Source of the DNA: Streptomyces poriferorum
Lineage (GTDB): Bacteria; Actinomycetota; Actinomycetes; Streptomycetales; Streptomycetaceae
Length of the DNA stretch: 46,898 nt
Direction: 5' to 3'
Assembly (NCBI RefSeq): GCF_019399235.1
Contig: NZ_JAELVH010000023.1
Span: 1-46,898 of the forward strand
In this document: in pieces, positions 1-8,057 of the stretch
How the letters are laid out: each line of letters opens with the position of its first letter
How positions within the stretch are numbered: position 1 is the stretch's first letter
The notes under the pieces: generated by a model
The model's input: only the letters and a program-made list of their open reading frames with translations
Databases searched by the model: none
What the model was told of the DNA's origin: nothing
Translations under genes and position numbers: made by a program

Positions 1-346
1 CCCCGACACCCCACCCGCCTGACCTCTGGCCCCGGCTGACCTCTCGCCCGGCCCCGGTCCTCCGTGGCGGCCACCCCGTCCGCGCTCGTCGCCGCGCTGG
101 TCACGAGCCGCCGCTCAGGGGGCGCCGCCGAGGCCCGCCGGACCGCGGCAGAGAACGAGTGGCGTCGCGCTCCCCAAACGGTTGGTGTGCGGAGTCGGCG
201 GAACCGGGTAACGTCTTTGTCATGTTCTTCCAGACGCCGATTTACGAGTGAGAGCGCGACGGGCTCCTGCTGATGTCGTTCGACGTCGCCGCCCGTCCCC
301 CACCGATGAATCCGTAGAGCACTTCACTTCATGACCTGGAGAACCC
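1..346. other. Stretch without a recognised gene at the window edge
   Basis: I see no open frame here with convincing Streptomyces codon bias. The last part carries the upstream region of the small gene starting at 347. A GGAAC followed 14 bases later by GTC (about 206-227) resembles an ECF promoter, but the spacer is too short to call it. Confidence 0.5.
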
Positions 347-562
347 ATGACCGTGAGCAAGAACATCAACAACCCCGTGGGTATGGGTGGCGGCAAGCGC
401 AAGCGGCTGTCCCGCACCGAACGCCAGAACAACGGCCCGCACCGCAACCTCGACCGCCAGGGCGCAGCCGACCGGAAGGCTGAGCTGGTGCGCAAGATGC
501 GCGAGAAGGCCGGCTCGGCCGAGGGCTCCGGGCAGACGGGCGACGACTCCGCCGAGAGCTGA
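347..562 (+). CDS. Small basic hypothetical protein, DUF6243-like
   Basis: The 71-residue product is very hydrophilic, with no signal peptide or membrane segment. It has a basic Lys/Arg-rich middle (GGGKRKRLSRTER near residues 14-26) and an acidic Ser/Gly tail. From memory this matches small Streptomyces proteins labelled DUF6243, whose function is unknown. The ATG has a GGAGA ribosome site about 5 bases upstream, and third codon positions are mostly G or C. It stands alone and is followed by a strong hairpin. A nucleic-acid-binding role would fit the charge, but that is inference. Confidence 0.7.
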   Translation: MTVSKNINNPVGMGGGKRKRLSRTERQNNGPHRNLDRQGAADRKAELVRKMREKAGSAEGSGQTGDDSAES

Positions 563-598
563 CGCACCGCCGCCGCAGGGCGGCACGCACCACACAGG

Positions 599-636
599 GC
601 AGGGCCCGGACCGCCACGCGCGGTCCCGGGCCCTGC
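599..636 (+). terminator. Hairpin terminator after the DUF6243-like gene
   Basis: Arms at 599-614 and 620-636 pair over 16 bases with one bulged base and a 5-base loop. There is no T-run, as is usual for Streptomyces. It lies 37 bases after the stop at 562. Confidence 0.65.
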
Positions 637-720
637 TGCTGTCCCCGGGGTCTGATCCGTGAGACGCGGCCCGATGTGGCGCGGCGGTCTCGGCCGGACC
701 GCCCTCCCGGCCCGCCCCTC

Positions 721-848
721 TCCCGGTCTCCCGGTCTCCCGGTCTCCCGGACTGCCGGACTGCCGGTCTCCCGGTCTCCCGGACTGCCGGACTCCCGGAC
801 TGCCGGACTGCCGGACTGCCGGTCTCCCGGCCTCCCGGACTCCCGGGT
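721..848. repeat. Tandem octamer array, about 16 units
   Basis: An uninterrupted run of 8-base units of the form T(C/G)CCGG(T/A)C fills 128 bases. Units vary only at the second, seventh and, rarely, eighth base. Eight is not a multiple of three, so the array does not encode a fixed peptide repeat. It lies in the 3' region of the acyl-CoA oxidase gene (minus strand, stop at 880) and could form many alternative CCGG-paired hairpins. Confidence 0.9.
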
Positions 849-879
849 TCGCCTTCGGGTCTCGCCGCCTGTGTCCCGT

Positions 880-2682
880 TCAGACGGATGTCAGCATCGG
901 CAGCGACGTCAGGTACTCCTCCGGGATGTCGAAGGCCTCCGTCAGCGTCGGCAGATGCGGGGCGAGTCTGGACGTCAGCGCGCGCACCGTGTCGGGGAGG
1001 GCGCGGACCTGGTCGGTGGTGAGTGCGTTCTCGACCAGCAGGAGCCCGCTGAGCGCGGGCAGCCGGTCGAGCAGGAACAGTGCGCGCAGGTCGTCCAGGG
1101 TGGCGCGGGTGCCCGGGTCGGTGACGCCGGCGCAGGCCGTGGCGAAGGCATCGGCGGCCTGGCCCAACGCGTACGTCTCGACGAGGGCGAGGGCGGCGGC
1201 GGAGGCGTGGTTCCAGCGGCCGAGGGCGTCGCCCCCGGCTCCGCCGCGCAGGTCCCGCCGCGCGGCCAGGTGCCAATGGCGCTCCGCGGCGAAGACGGCC
1301 CGGCGCAGGAAGGCGGGGTCGGTCAGGGACTCCTGGCCGGTCGCCGGCGGCGGTGCTGGGAGCATCGGGTGACCGAAGATCATCTCGGCCCCGGCCTTGC
1401 ACCAGATCGCCAGGTTGTCCCCCTCGGCGGTAATGGCTCCGTCCACGTTCGCGGCGAACTCGGCCATCCCGTTCACCGGGAACAGGGCCCTGGCACCGCA
1501 GCGCTCCCGGCTCTCGATCGTGATCTCGCGCGCCTGCCAGGTGATCCAGCCCTTGGCCACCGCGACCAGCCGTTCGCTGTCGGCCCGGTCCTCGGGGGCG
1601 TGGGTGATCCAGCGGTCGGTGACGGCACGGTGCAGGAAGGTCATGGCGTAGGCGGTGGCCGTGCAGGTGAGCAGCCGGGCGTGATGGCTGCGGTGCGCGG
1701 CCAGCGGGAGGCGCTGTCCGGCGGAGGGGCCGGAGATGTGCCGGATGCCCGCGTAGCGGACCGCGATCGCCAGGGCCGCGCGGCTGCCTCCGAGGGTGCT
1801 CGCGCTCATGCACAGTTTTCCGACCGTCACCCGGCGGATCGCGTGCAGGAACCGCTTGCGCGGGCTGCCCACGGCACTGGTGAAAGTGCCGTCCGGCAGC
1901 AGTTCGCCGTGCTCCCCCTGGATCAGGGCGGTGCGGGGCAGACGTACCCGGTCGAAGCCGGTGGCGCAGTGGTCCACGGAGCTGCCGACGCGTTCGGGCA
2001 GGACGGTCACGGTGATGCCCGGCAGCGTTCCGTCGCGGTCGCTCAGCGGGGTGAGGAACAGGAAGACGCCATGGTCCCTGTCGTCGGCCAGGAGCCGGGC
2101 CGCGACCACCGCCGTCTTCGGCCCGCCGGCGGAGCTGGTGTTGGGCATGAACTTCTGCGCGCCCTCGTGCGGGGTGTGCAGCACGAACTCGTCACGTTCG
2201 CGGTCGTAGCGGGCGGTGGTCTCCAGCGCGGCCGCGTCGTTGCCGTGCGCGCGCTCGGTGCACAGAAAGGTTCCTGTGCGGGTCAGTGCGGCGAACCCGG
2301 TGAGGTCACGCGCCGCTGAGGTGTCGTCGTCGAGCAGGCTGCCGAGGAAGAGGTTGTAGTGGATTCCGGCCACTGTGGCCGTGGCCCCGTCCACCACCGA
2401 GGTCCACTCGTGCAGGGCGGCCAGCCCACGGGGGTCCCGGGCCAGGGACTCCGGGCACAGCACCTCTTCGTTCAGGGCGCGCAGCCGGTCGTACGACAGC
2501 TGCCACCGCTCCTCGGCACGCATATGGACGCGATGGCGGAACCGGTCCGTCGAGATCACCTTGCGCCAGAGACCGTGGGCGTCCGGGCCCCCGCCTCCGT
2601 CCCGGAAGAGGATGTCGGTCAACTCAGGCAGCCGAGGGGCAAGTTGTTCGTCGGTCTGCACGCATGTATCGGTGTTGATCAT
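880..2682 (-). CDS. Acyl-CoA oxidase/dehydrogenase family flavoprotein
   Basis: The 600-residue product has the length and layout of acyl-CoA oxidases, which oxidise acyl-CoA to enoyl-CoA with FAD and pass electrons to oxygen. The flavin/substrate segment is CTERAHGND (141-149), matching the family's T-E-x-x-x-G-S pattern. The C-terminal half has RERCGARALF (392-401) where the family usually reads CGGxGY, and TAEGDN (418-423), whose Glu420 aligns with the segment carrying the oxidase catalytic base. The changed CGGxGY motif means the substrate may be unusual; a specialised-metabolite acyl group is possible. The gene is monocistronic and divergent from the secreted-protein gene at 2886. There is no signal peptide. 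Confidence 0.8.
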   Translation of the reverse strand: MINTDTCVQTDEQLAPRLPELTDILFRDGGGGPDAHGLWRKVISTDRFRHRVHMRAEERWQLSYDRLRALNEEVLCPESLARDPRGLAALHEWTSVVDGATATVAGIHYNLFLGSLLDDDTSAARDLTGFAALTRTGTFLCTERAHGNDAAALETTARYDRERDEFVLHTPHEGAQKFMPNTSSAGGPKTAVVAARLLADDRDHGVFLFLTPLSDRDGTLPGITVTVLPERVGSSVDHCATGFDRVRLPRTALIQGEHGELLPDGTFTSAVGSPRKRFLHAIRRVTVGKLCMSASTLGGSRAALAIAVRYAGIRHISGPSAGQRLPLAAHRSHHARLLTCTATAYAMTFLHRAVTDRWITHAPEDRADSERLVAVAKGWITWQAREITIESRERCGARALFPVNGMAEFAANVDGAITAEGDNLAIWCKAGAEMIFGHPMLPAPPPATGQESLTDPAFLRRAVFAAERHWHLAARRDLRGGAGGDALGRWNHASAAALALVETYALGQAADAFATACAGVTDPGTRATLDDLRALFLLDRLPALSGLLLVENALTTDQVRALPDTVRALTSRLAPHLPTLTEAFDIPEEYLTSLPMLTSV

Positions 2683-2885
2683 TATGTCCGACCCAACGAG
2701 CGGACCGGTTCACGGAAACGATCTCCGTGTGTCCGCATCGCCTCCCGTCCGGGTCCCGGCAGGGCCGAATGCCCGGGAGGAACGATTCCGCACACTTCGT
2801 TCGGGCGACGCGGCGGTTACCCCGCAGGCGGTCCGGGCAGCGCTTGCCCTGATCTCCGTACGTCCGAGAAAAGGTGAACACCCCC

Positions 2886-3230
2886 ATGCGTCTCCGCTCC
2901 TCCCTGGCCGCGTCGGCCGGCGCCGTCGTCCTGCTCCTCGCCACCGCCGGCTCGGCCTCGGCCGCCAACGGCCAGTTCCGCTACACGTACATGACCTCCG
3001 ACGGCTACGAGGCCGTCGGCTTCATGAACGACCCCGACAGCGCTACGTGCATCAACATCCAGGGGCCGGGATCCGAGCCGGGGTCCGCCGCGTACGCACC
3101 CAAGAACCGCACCGACGCGGTGGCCACCGTGTTCCTCGAAGCGGACTGCACGGGTGACGCCTACTTCACCCTGCGCCCGGGCGGTGGCGCCTCGGAGCGA
3201 CTGCTGGTGCGCTCGGTCGTCTTCTCCTGA
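2886..3230 (+). CDS. Small secreted protein of unknown function
   Basis: The product is 114 residues. It starts with a classical Sec signal peptide: basic MRLRSS, a hydrophobic core, and cleavage after an Ala-Ser-Ala near residue 26. The mature part is about 88 residues with two cysteines (in SATCINIQ and EADCTGD), probably one disulfide. I chose ATG 2886 because AAGGTG at 2871-2876 sits about 9 bases upstream; an in-frame GTG at 2874 lies inside that site. Small two-cysteine secreted proteins of this kind are common in Streptomyces, and I cannot assign a function. Confidence 0.8.
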   Translation: MRLRSSLAASAGAVVLLLATAGSASAANGQFRYTYMTSDGYEAVGFMNDPDSATCINIQGPGSEPGSAAYAPKNRTDAVATVFLEADCTGDAYFTLRPGGGASERLLVRSVVFS

Positions 3231-3424
3231 GCCCGGCGTGGGCGGTGGGGCCGTCGGCCCCACCGCCGCACCGGCCCGCCGCGTTCTGACCACCACGCCA
3301 CCGACGGACGCTCCTCGCGCCTCTCGGTCGGCCACGACGGCGCCCGCTCCACCCGCCTGCCCGTGCCCGGCGCGATGTCCGCCCCGGCTGCCGGCGGAGG
3401 CCGGCAAGCGGCCGGCGCTTCTGC

Positions 3425-3530
3425 GCAGGGCTCGGCCGCTGAGCTCGCCGCCGCGCAGCCGCCTGGCTCGCCGCCTCGCAGGGCTCGGTCGCTGAGCTCG
3501 CCTCCGCGCAGGGCTCGGCCGCCGAGCTCG
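3425..3530. repeat. Three degenerate copies of a ~23-base repeat
   Basis: Copies of GCAGGGCTCGG(C/T)CGC(T/C)GAGCTCG begin at 3425, 3478 and 3508. Read on the minus strand they give short imperfect peptide repeats (LRGGELS-like). They lie inside the non-coding or decayed block between 3231 and 3986. Confidence 0.7.
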
Positions 3531-3589
3531 TCCTCGCCTCCTGCGGCCGCATTCCGCTGGGCCCCCAAAGGCTCGGGGGCGACCGCCGC

Positions 3590-3986
3590 GAACTCCGACT
3601 GGCTCATCGCGTGAGAGCCCGGGGAGCAGCGGTGCAGCTTCTTCTTGGCCCGGTCCTGCCCGGGCCTCCCGCCGGACGGCTTCGATCTCCCGCTCGTCGT
3701 CCGGGTTCCCGCCGCACCGTCCCCCCTGTCGTCGATGCCCCGCACGGACGTCCCACGGACCCCGATCGAACCGCCGAGCGTGCCGGAAGCCCTCGTCCCG
3801 GGGGGGGTCGACAGCGGAACCTGCGGCCGAGTCACCCGCCACGAGCGCGGGAAGCGCACTCCCCGTACCGACGTCCTCGCGTTCCTGCTTGGCCGCGCTG
3901 CTCACCGCCTCCGGCAACAGCCTGACGACGTACGTCCCGAACTCGGTGGTGGCGCCGGCGCCGAGGGCGGAAGTTCGCTGGGCCAT
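3590..3986 (-). pseudogene. Possible decayed gene, unidentified
   Basis: A minus-strand ATG at 3986 has a good ribosome site (GGAGAGGAC about 7 bases upstream). The first ~41 codons (MAQRTSALGAGATTEFG onward) show strong G/C third positions. After the word EREDVGT the bias drops in this frame and the reading continues as improbable, Arg-rich sequence, while another frame looks more protein-like around 3600-3650. I read this as a gene start followed by frameshift decay. I do not recognise the family. The rest of 3231-4143 holds the repeat at 3425 and no other convincing gene. Confidence 0.3.
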
Positions 3987-4083
3987 CGGGGCGTCCTCTC
4001 CACGGGCGGGGCAAGGGTGCGGGGTTCGGGCGTCCGGGCGCGCGACCGACGGGCCACATGTCCACGACGCCTCGGCCGCACGA

Positions 4084-4117
4084 TGTGAAACATTTCCCGG
4101 CGGCCACCGCATCTAAG
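4084..4117 (+). promoter_or_regulatory. Possible promoter of the sigma factor gene
   Basis: TGTGAAAC (4084-4091) and CATCTAAG (4110-4117) sit just upstream of the sigma factor start at 4144, in positions suited to -35 and -10 elements. The pair matches no consensus tightly; self-regulation by the sigma factor is only an inference. Confidence 0.25.
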
Positions 4118-4143
4118 AGGGTGTAGGCGAGAGGGGGTGACGG

Positions 4144-4653
4144 TTGAGGCAGTCCAAGGAAGGTGCGTTCCGCGAGTTCGCGGAGGCCCGTATGGGCCAT
4201 CTGTTCCGTTCGGCGTGCCTGCTGACCGGCGGGGACACACATCTCGCCGAGGATCTCGTGCAGGAGACACTCGGCCGGATGTATGTGATCTGGGGGCGCA
4301 CGTCGCGTCTCGGGAACCCCGCGGCGTACGCGCAGACCGTGCTGGTGCGCTGCTATCTCGGACACCGGCGGCGCAGATCGGCGGGGGAACGGCCGAGCGG
4401 CGAGCTGCCGGACCGTCCGGGCGAGTCCGCGGGCGACGCGACCTTGCGGATGACGCTCCTCGACGCGCTGCGCGAGCTGCCGCCCAAGGACCGGGCGGTG
4501 ATCGTGCTGCGTTACTGGGAGGACAGGTCGGTGTCGGAGACCGCGGACGCGCTGCACGTCAGCTCGGCCGCGGTACGCACCCGGAGCACCCGGGCGCTTG
4601 CCCGGCTGCGTGAGCAACTCGGCGGCAGCATCGGCGAGCTGGCCGTGCGCTGA
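4144..4653 (+). CDS. SigE-family ECF RNA polymerase sigma factor
   Basis: The 169-residue product has only sigma regions 2 and 4, as expected for ECF sigma factors. Region 2 includes HLAEDLVQETLGRMYVIW (about 32-49). Region 4 carries a helix-turn-helix (LPPKDRAVIVLRYWEDRSVSE... through RTRSTRALARLRE, about 112-157). The RYWED-SVSETA style is that of the actinobacterial SigE-type group. The start is TTG, preceded by an AGGGGG ribosome site; no better ATG or GTG is present. The next gene encodes a membrane protein 61 bases downstream and is probably its regulatory partner. Confidence 0.88.
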   Translation: MRQSKEGAFREFAEARMGHLFRSACLLTGGDTHLAEDLVQETLGRMYVIWGRTSRLGNPAAYAQTVLVRCYLGHRRRRSAGERPSGELPDRPGESAGDATLRMTLLDALRELPPKDRAVIVLRYWEDRSVSETADALHVSSAAVRTRSTRALARLREQLGGSIGELAVR

Positions 4654-4714
4654 GTCTTCTTTTTCTTCTTTCTTGTTCCTCTTTTCCACAGGTGTGGGGA
4701 CGGTGGTGATCGGC

Positions 4715-5950
4715 ATGCTCGAAAACGGTGGCATGAAGGACCGGGAGTCCTTCGAGGACGGTCTCGGCGCGGCGATGAAGGAGGCGGGGGAGGAGTTCTC
4801 CGCCGCAGGAAGGCCTCTCGTGGACGGCGGGGTCGCGCGCGGCCGGCGCCGGTCGGTGCTGCGCCGCAGCGCCGCGGTGACCGGGAGCGTGGCGGCACTG
4901 GCGGTGATCGGGCTCGGCGGATCGTTCGTCACGGGGGGCTTCGGCTCCTCGCAGGACGCCGGCGAGGTCGGGGCACCGACTGCGGCTCTCTCCCAGGTGG
5001 CCGGAGTGCTCGCGGCTCTGCTGCCGGAAGGGAAGCTCAGTGAACCGCCGGTCAGCACGGCCGGTGGCACGAAGGACAAGAAGCGCCCCCACCCGGCGGC
5101 CGCCTCCGTCGTGTACGACGACGGCCACGGGAAGGCCGCCCTGTCGGTGTCCCTGAGCCGGGAGAACCCCGGCCGGCTGAACGAGGACGAGTTCTCCTGC
5201 CCTGACAGCAACGTCAACACGTTCGAGACCTGCTCAGCCACCTCGCTGAAGGACGGCTCGCGCCTCGTGCTGTTCAAGGGCTGGGAGTACCCGGACCGCC
5301 GCGAGGAGACCAAGTGGTGGTACGCGGACCTGCTGACGCCCGAGGGATACCGGATCGCGCTGTCCGAGTGGAACGCGCCCGCGGAGAAGGGCGCCCCGGT
5401 CAGCCGTGCCACCCCGCCGCTGTCCCTGGACCGGATGAAGGCACTGGTCCGCGCCAAGGAGTGGCGCTCCATCGCCGCGTCCCTCCCCAAGCCTCAGGAA
5501 CAGCCGCCCGCGCAGCAGACCCCGAAGGGCCTGAGCGGCGCCGTGATCCTGGCACGGCTGACCGCGCAGCTCCCCGACGGTCTGACGGTGACGGCGTCCG
5601 GGAAGCAGGAGGCGGAGTACGCGTACGTGGTGGTCGACGACGGCCGGGGCAAGAGCTTCGTGCAGATCAACGTGCAGCCGGACATGTCCGGCGTCGAAGG
5701 CGACCTGTTCGGAGCCGGCACGGAGGTCCTGCCGGACGGCACGAAGGTCGTCACCCATGAGGGACCGGGCGAGAAGGGCGGTGCCGGCGTGAAGATGAGG
5801 CTGGCCGACACGATGCGCCCCGACGGGTTCCGTGTAGTGATCTCCGCGTTCAATGCGGGGAACCAGAACGAGGCCGCGACCCGTGCGGAGCCCGCTCTGA
5901 CCCTCGCTCAGCTGCGGAAGATCGCCACCAGCAAGGTGTGGCGGAAGTAG
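4715..5950 (+). CDS. Single-pass membrane protein, probable anti-sigma partner
   Basis: The product is about 411 residues: a charged cytoplasmic N-terminus (ENGGMKDRESFEDGLGAAMKEAGEEF), a basic stop (RGRRRSVLRRS), one hydrophobic segment (TGSVAALAVIGLGGSFV, about 50-67) and a large outer domain. The outer domain is two related halves, each with a leading LARLTAQLP/LAALLPEG-like helix, a VVYDDGHGKA/VVVDDGRGKS strand, a MRPDGFRV/LTPEGYRI strand and an LxxxKxW close, so an internal duplication. Position directly after the sigma gene suggests it sequesters or senses for that factor, but no canonical zinc anti-sigma motif is visible. The start is uncertain: GTG 4703 or 4706 and ATG 4733 are in frame. 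A terminator follows at 5970. Confidence 0.75.
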   Translation: MLENGGMKDRESFEDGLGAAMKEAGEEFSAAGRPLVDGGVARGRRRSVLRRSAAVTGSVAALAVIGLGGSFVTGGFGSSQDAGEVGAPTAALSQVAGVLAALLPEGKLSEPPVSTAGGTKDKKRPHPAAASVVYDDGHGKAALSVSLSRENPGRLNEDEFSCPDSNVNTFETCSATSLKDGSRLVLFKGWEYPDRREETKWWYADLLTPEGYRIALSEWNAPAEKGAPVSRATPPLSLDRMKALVRAKEWRSIAASLPKPQEQPPAQQTPKGLSGAVILARLTAQLPDGLTVTASGKQEAEYAYVVVDDGRGKSFVQINVQPDMSGVEGDLFGAGTEVLPDGTKVVTHEGPGEKGGAGVKMRLADTMRPDGFRVVISAFNAGNQNEAATRAEPALTLAQLRKIATSKVWRK

Positions 5951-5969
5951 GCAGGCCCGCCCCCGACGG

Positions 5970-6000
5970 ACGGCCCACCGGCACAAGGCCGGTGGGCCGT
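5970..6000. terminator. Perfect 13-bp hairpin terminator
   Basis: Arms 5970-5982 and 5988-6000 are perfect complements around ACAAG. It lies 20 bases after the stop of the membrane protein gene and also near the end of the minus-strand ORF at 6048, so it may act in both directions. Confidence 0.8.
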
Positions 6001-6047
6001 CCGGGCGTTCGGCCTTCCGGGTTCCCGGGCTCGAGGGCGGCGTCCCG

Positions 6048-6386
6048 TCAGTGCATGAAGCGGTCGCAGCATTCGACCCACTTGTGGGGCCGGATGCTGT
6101 TGTTCATGTTGGCCCCGTCGCTGAAGGTGTGCCGGGACAGGTTGCCGAGGAAGAACTCGTTCGCGTCCAGGCAGTTGCAGCCGCCACCGTAGTCCGCGAG
6201 GCGGTAGAACTTCACGATGCCGTAGCTGCCGGTGATGCCCGCGTCGAGGAAGGACGAGGCCTTGTCGCCGTCGCTCTCGAAGCCGCCCCCGGCGGCATCC
6301 CGGTTGGAGTCGTTGCCCTCGGTGCTGCCCAGGTACCCGTTGCAGTACGCCGGGCCGGCGCGGCGCCCGGTGTGTTCGCGCGGCAC
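6048..6386 (-). pseudogene. Truncated secreted Greek-key (crystallin-like) protein
   Basis: The C-terminal ~75 residues read as a beta/gamma-crystallin-like or peptidase-inhibitor-I36-like domain: KFYRLADYGGG, LDANEFFLGNLSRHTF, NNSIRPHKWVECC. Such Streptomyces proteins are normally secreted, but no signal peptide precedes this frame. The apparent GTG start at 6386 has no ribosome site, and upstream sequence runs straight into a remnant of an unrelated MarR gene. I infer that the 5' part was lost by deletion. A short intact cytoplasmic protein is a less likely alternative. Confidence 0.5.
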
Positions 6387-6403
6387 GTGGACCGTGACCG
6401 TGC

Positions 6404-6590
6404 CTACCGGGTGGCCAGGCGCTCCAGGAGAGTGGCGCTGCGGGCCAGCAACGTCCGCTCCTCATACGTGAGTTCGGCTCGATGGCCTGAGCGAGCCAGC
6501 CGGCCCGACGGCCGCGCTCCGCTTCGAGCGCGGCCCGGCCCGCGTCCGACAGCTCCACCCGAGTCCCCGAGTCCCCGAGTCCCCGGAGGG
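6404..6590 (-). pseudogene. C-terminal remnant of a MarR-family regulator
   Basis: On the minus strand one frame reads VELSDAGRAALEAERGRR then GWLAQAIE, and after a single-base shift another frame reads ELTYEERTLLARSATLLERL and a stop at 6404-6406. Together these form the typical last ~50 residues of a MarR repressor (wing, then dimerisation helix). The DNA-binding part is missing, and three copies of GAGTCCCC (about 6560-6585) mark the break. Neither frame alone is a gene. Confidence 0.7.
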
Positions 6591-6656
6591 CCGAGTCGTA
6601 CCGGGACAGTCCGGCCGTCCGGGCCGGGCGACGGATACGCGCCGGCCCGTCAGCGG

Positions 6657-7076
6657 CTACGCGCCCGTCGGCGCCGGGGCGGCGTTCAGCGTCCTCTGCA
6701 TGACGAGCGCGCCCTGCTCGGCCATCTCACCGATGGGGCCCGCCAGTTCGTCCGGCGCCACGTCGATCGTCCAGACGAAACGGCTGCGCCCGTCGGCGTC
6801 GGCGGACACCTGCATGGAGGCGTGATGGTGCTTCGGCGCCAGCGAGCCGCCGACCACCGCGTACGCCACGCGGCGGGCCTCCTCGTCGATGTCGACGAGC
6901 AGTTCGTGCGCGACGACACCGTTCACGAAGGTCACGATTCTGATGTCCTCCTCCATGCGGGTGTCCGTGACGAAGCCCGGCGCGAGGCGCGCGTGCACGG
7001 CTCCGACGTCGCGCAGGGCCTCCCAGACGTTCTCAGGGGCGTTGTCGATCAGGAATTCCTTGCGGATGTGAGCCAT
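6657..7076 (-). CDS. SRPBCC (START/Bet v 1) domain protein
   Basis: The 139-residue product is a single helix-grip domain: it begins IRKEFLIDNAPENVWEALRD, continues through beta strands (RIVTFVNG, AYAVVGG, RSRFVWTIDV), and ends in a long helix (GPIGEMAEQGALVMQRTL). Family members bind hydrophobic ligands or act as cyclases/hydratases; the substrate cannot be read from sequence. It is divergent from the AraC regulator at 7232 over 155 bases, which suggests that regulator controls it. Confidence 0.85.
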   Translation of the reverse strand: MAHIRKEFLIDNAPENVWEALRDVGAVHARLAPGFVTDTRMEEDIRIVTFVNGVVAHELLVDIDEEARRVAYAVVGGSLAPKHHHASMQVSADADGRSRFVWTIDVAPDELAGPIGEMAEQGALVMQRTLNAAPAPTGA

Positions 7077-7231
7077 GTGGTCTTCTCGTCTTCTCCAGTC
7101 GGGTGACTGCCCGGACGCAAGTGGCGGGGCAGCTCGAACAGCGGTGCGCCCAGCCTGCTCGTCGGGCCCGGTCCCGGTCTTGAAGATTCTTGCGCGGGGC
7201 GACTGTCCGACCCCCGGCGTAGCGTTCGGGT

Positions 7232-8053
7232 GTGCTCACCTTCACCGATCTCGCCGCCCGGCCGGGGTTCCGCATCACCGCGGTGAACTGCCTGGACGAC
7301 CACACCCGGTGGTCGCCGGCGGAGGTGCGCGAGGACTACCGCGTGGTGCTCGTGCGCCGGGGCCGGTTCCGCAGGCGGACGGCCGGCACTCCGGTCGACG
7401 TCGACCGGACGGTGGCCTATCTCGGCGTCCCGGGCGAGGAGGAACACTTCGCGCACCCCGCCGACGGGGGTGACGTGTGCACTTCGATCAGCCTGACGCC
7501 GGCACTGTGGCGGGTCGTGGCGGGTGAGGACGCGCGCCCGGCCCGGCAGAGCGTGTACGTGGGCGCGGGCCTCGACCTGGCCCACCGCCGCGTCCTCGCG
7601 TCCGCCCGGACGGGCGACGTGGACCATGCGGTGACCGAGGAACTCCTCGGCCTGCTCTCCGTCACCGTCGGCCGGGCTGTCGACGGGGCCGTACCGGCAG
7701 CCGTCCGTCCCGGCCGGGACGATGCGAAGCTCGTCACCGCGGCCCGGCACGCGATCGGCGCGGCCCATCCCGCGTCCGCGGGGCTGCTGTCGCTCGCGGA
7801 GCTCCTCGGCGTCTCGCCGTACCGCCTGAGCCGCTCCTTCACCCGCGAGCTGGGCGTCTCCCTGACCCGCTACCGCAACCGGGTCCGTATCGGCCGGGCC
7901 CTCGACCGGCTGGACGCGGGCGAGGACAGCCTCGCCGGCCTCGCCGCCGACCTGGGCTTCTCGGACCAGGCGCACCTCTGCCGGACCATGCGTCAGCACC
8001 TCGGCCACACGCCGACGGCGCTGCGGCGGCTCCTGGCCCCGCGGTCGTCCTGA
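7232..8053 (+). CDS. AraC-family transcriptional regulator
   Basis: The 273-residue product has an N-terminal cupin-type sensor region (about 1-130) and a C-terminal double helix-turn-helix. The first HTH is SLAELLGVSPYRLSRSFTRE and the second is SLAGLAADLGFSDQAHLCRT, ending HLGHTPTALRR (about 190-268), the AraC signature. It starts at GTG and is divergent from the SRPBCC gene. Its 3' end is 4 bases from the end of the convergent deacetylase gene. The inducer is unknown. Confidence 0.9.
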   Translation: MLTFTDLAARPGFRITAVNCLDDHTRWSPAEVREDYRVVLVRRGRFRRRTAGTPVDVDRTVAYLGVPGEEEHFAHPADGGDVCTSISLTPALWRVVAGEDARPARQSVYVGAGLDLAHRRVLASARTGDVDHAVTEELLGLLSVTVGRAVDGAVPAAVRPGRDDAKLVTAARHAIGAAHPASAGLLSLAELLGVSPYRLSRSFTRELGVSLTRYRNRVRIGRALDRLDAGEDSLAGLAADLGFSDQAHLCRTMRQHLGHTPTALRRLLAPRSS

Positions 8054-8057
8054 CGGG

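Noticed and set aside
200..230. ECF promoter GGAAC...GTC before the first gene
   Set aside because: The spacer is 14 bases, shorter than the usual 16-17.
721..848. Octamer array considered as CRISPR
   Set aside because: Units are 8 bases with no spacers and no cas genes nearby.
676..2319. Long plus-strand frame opposite the acyl-CoA oxidase gene
   Set aside because: It is the antisense shadow of a well-biased gene and begins in the octamer repeat; the composition is Gly/Arg/Val-rich with no motifs.
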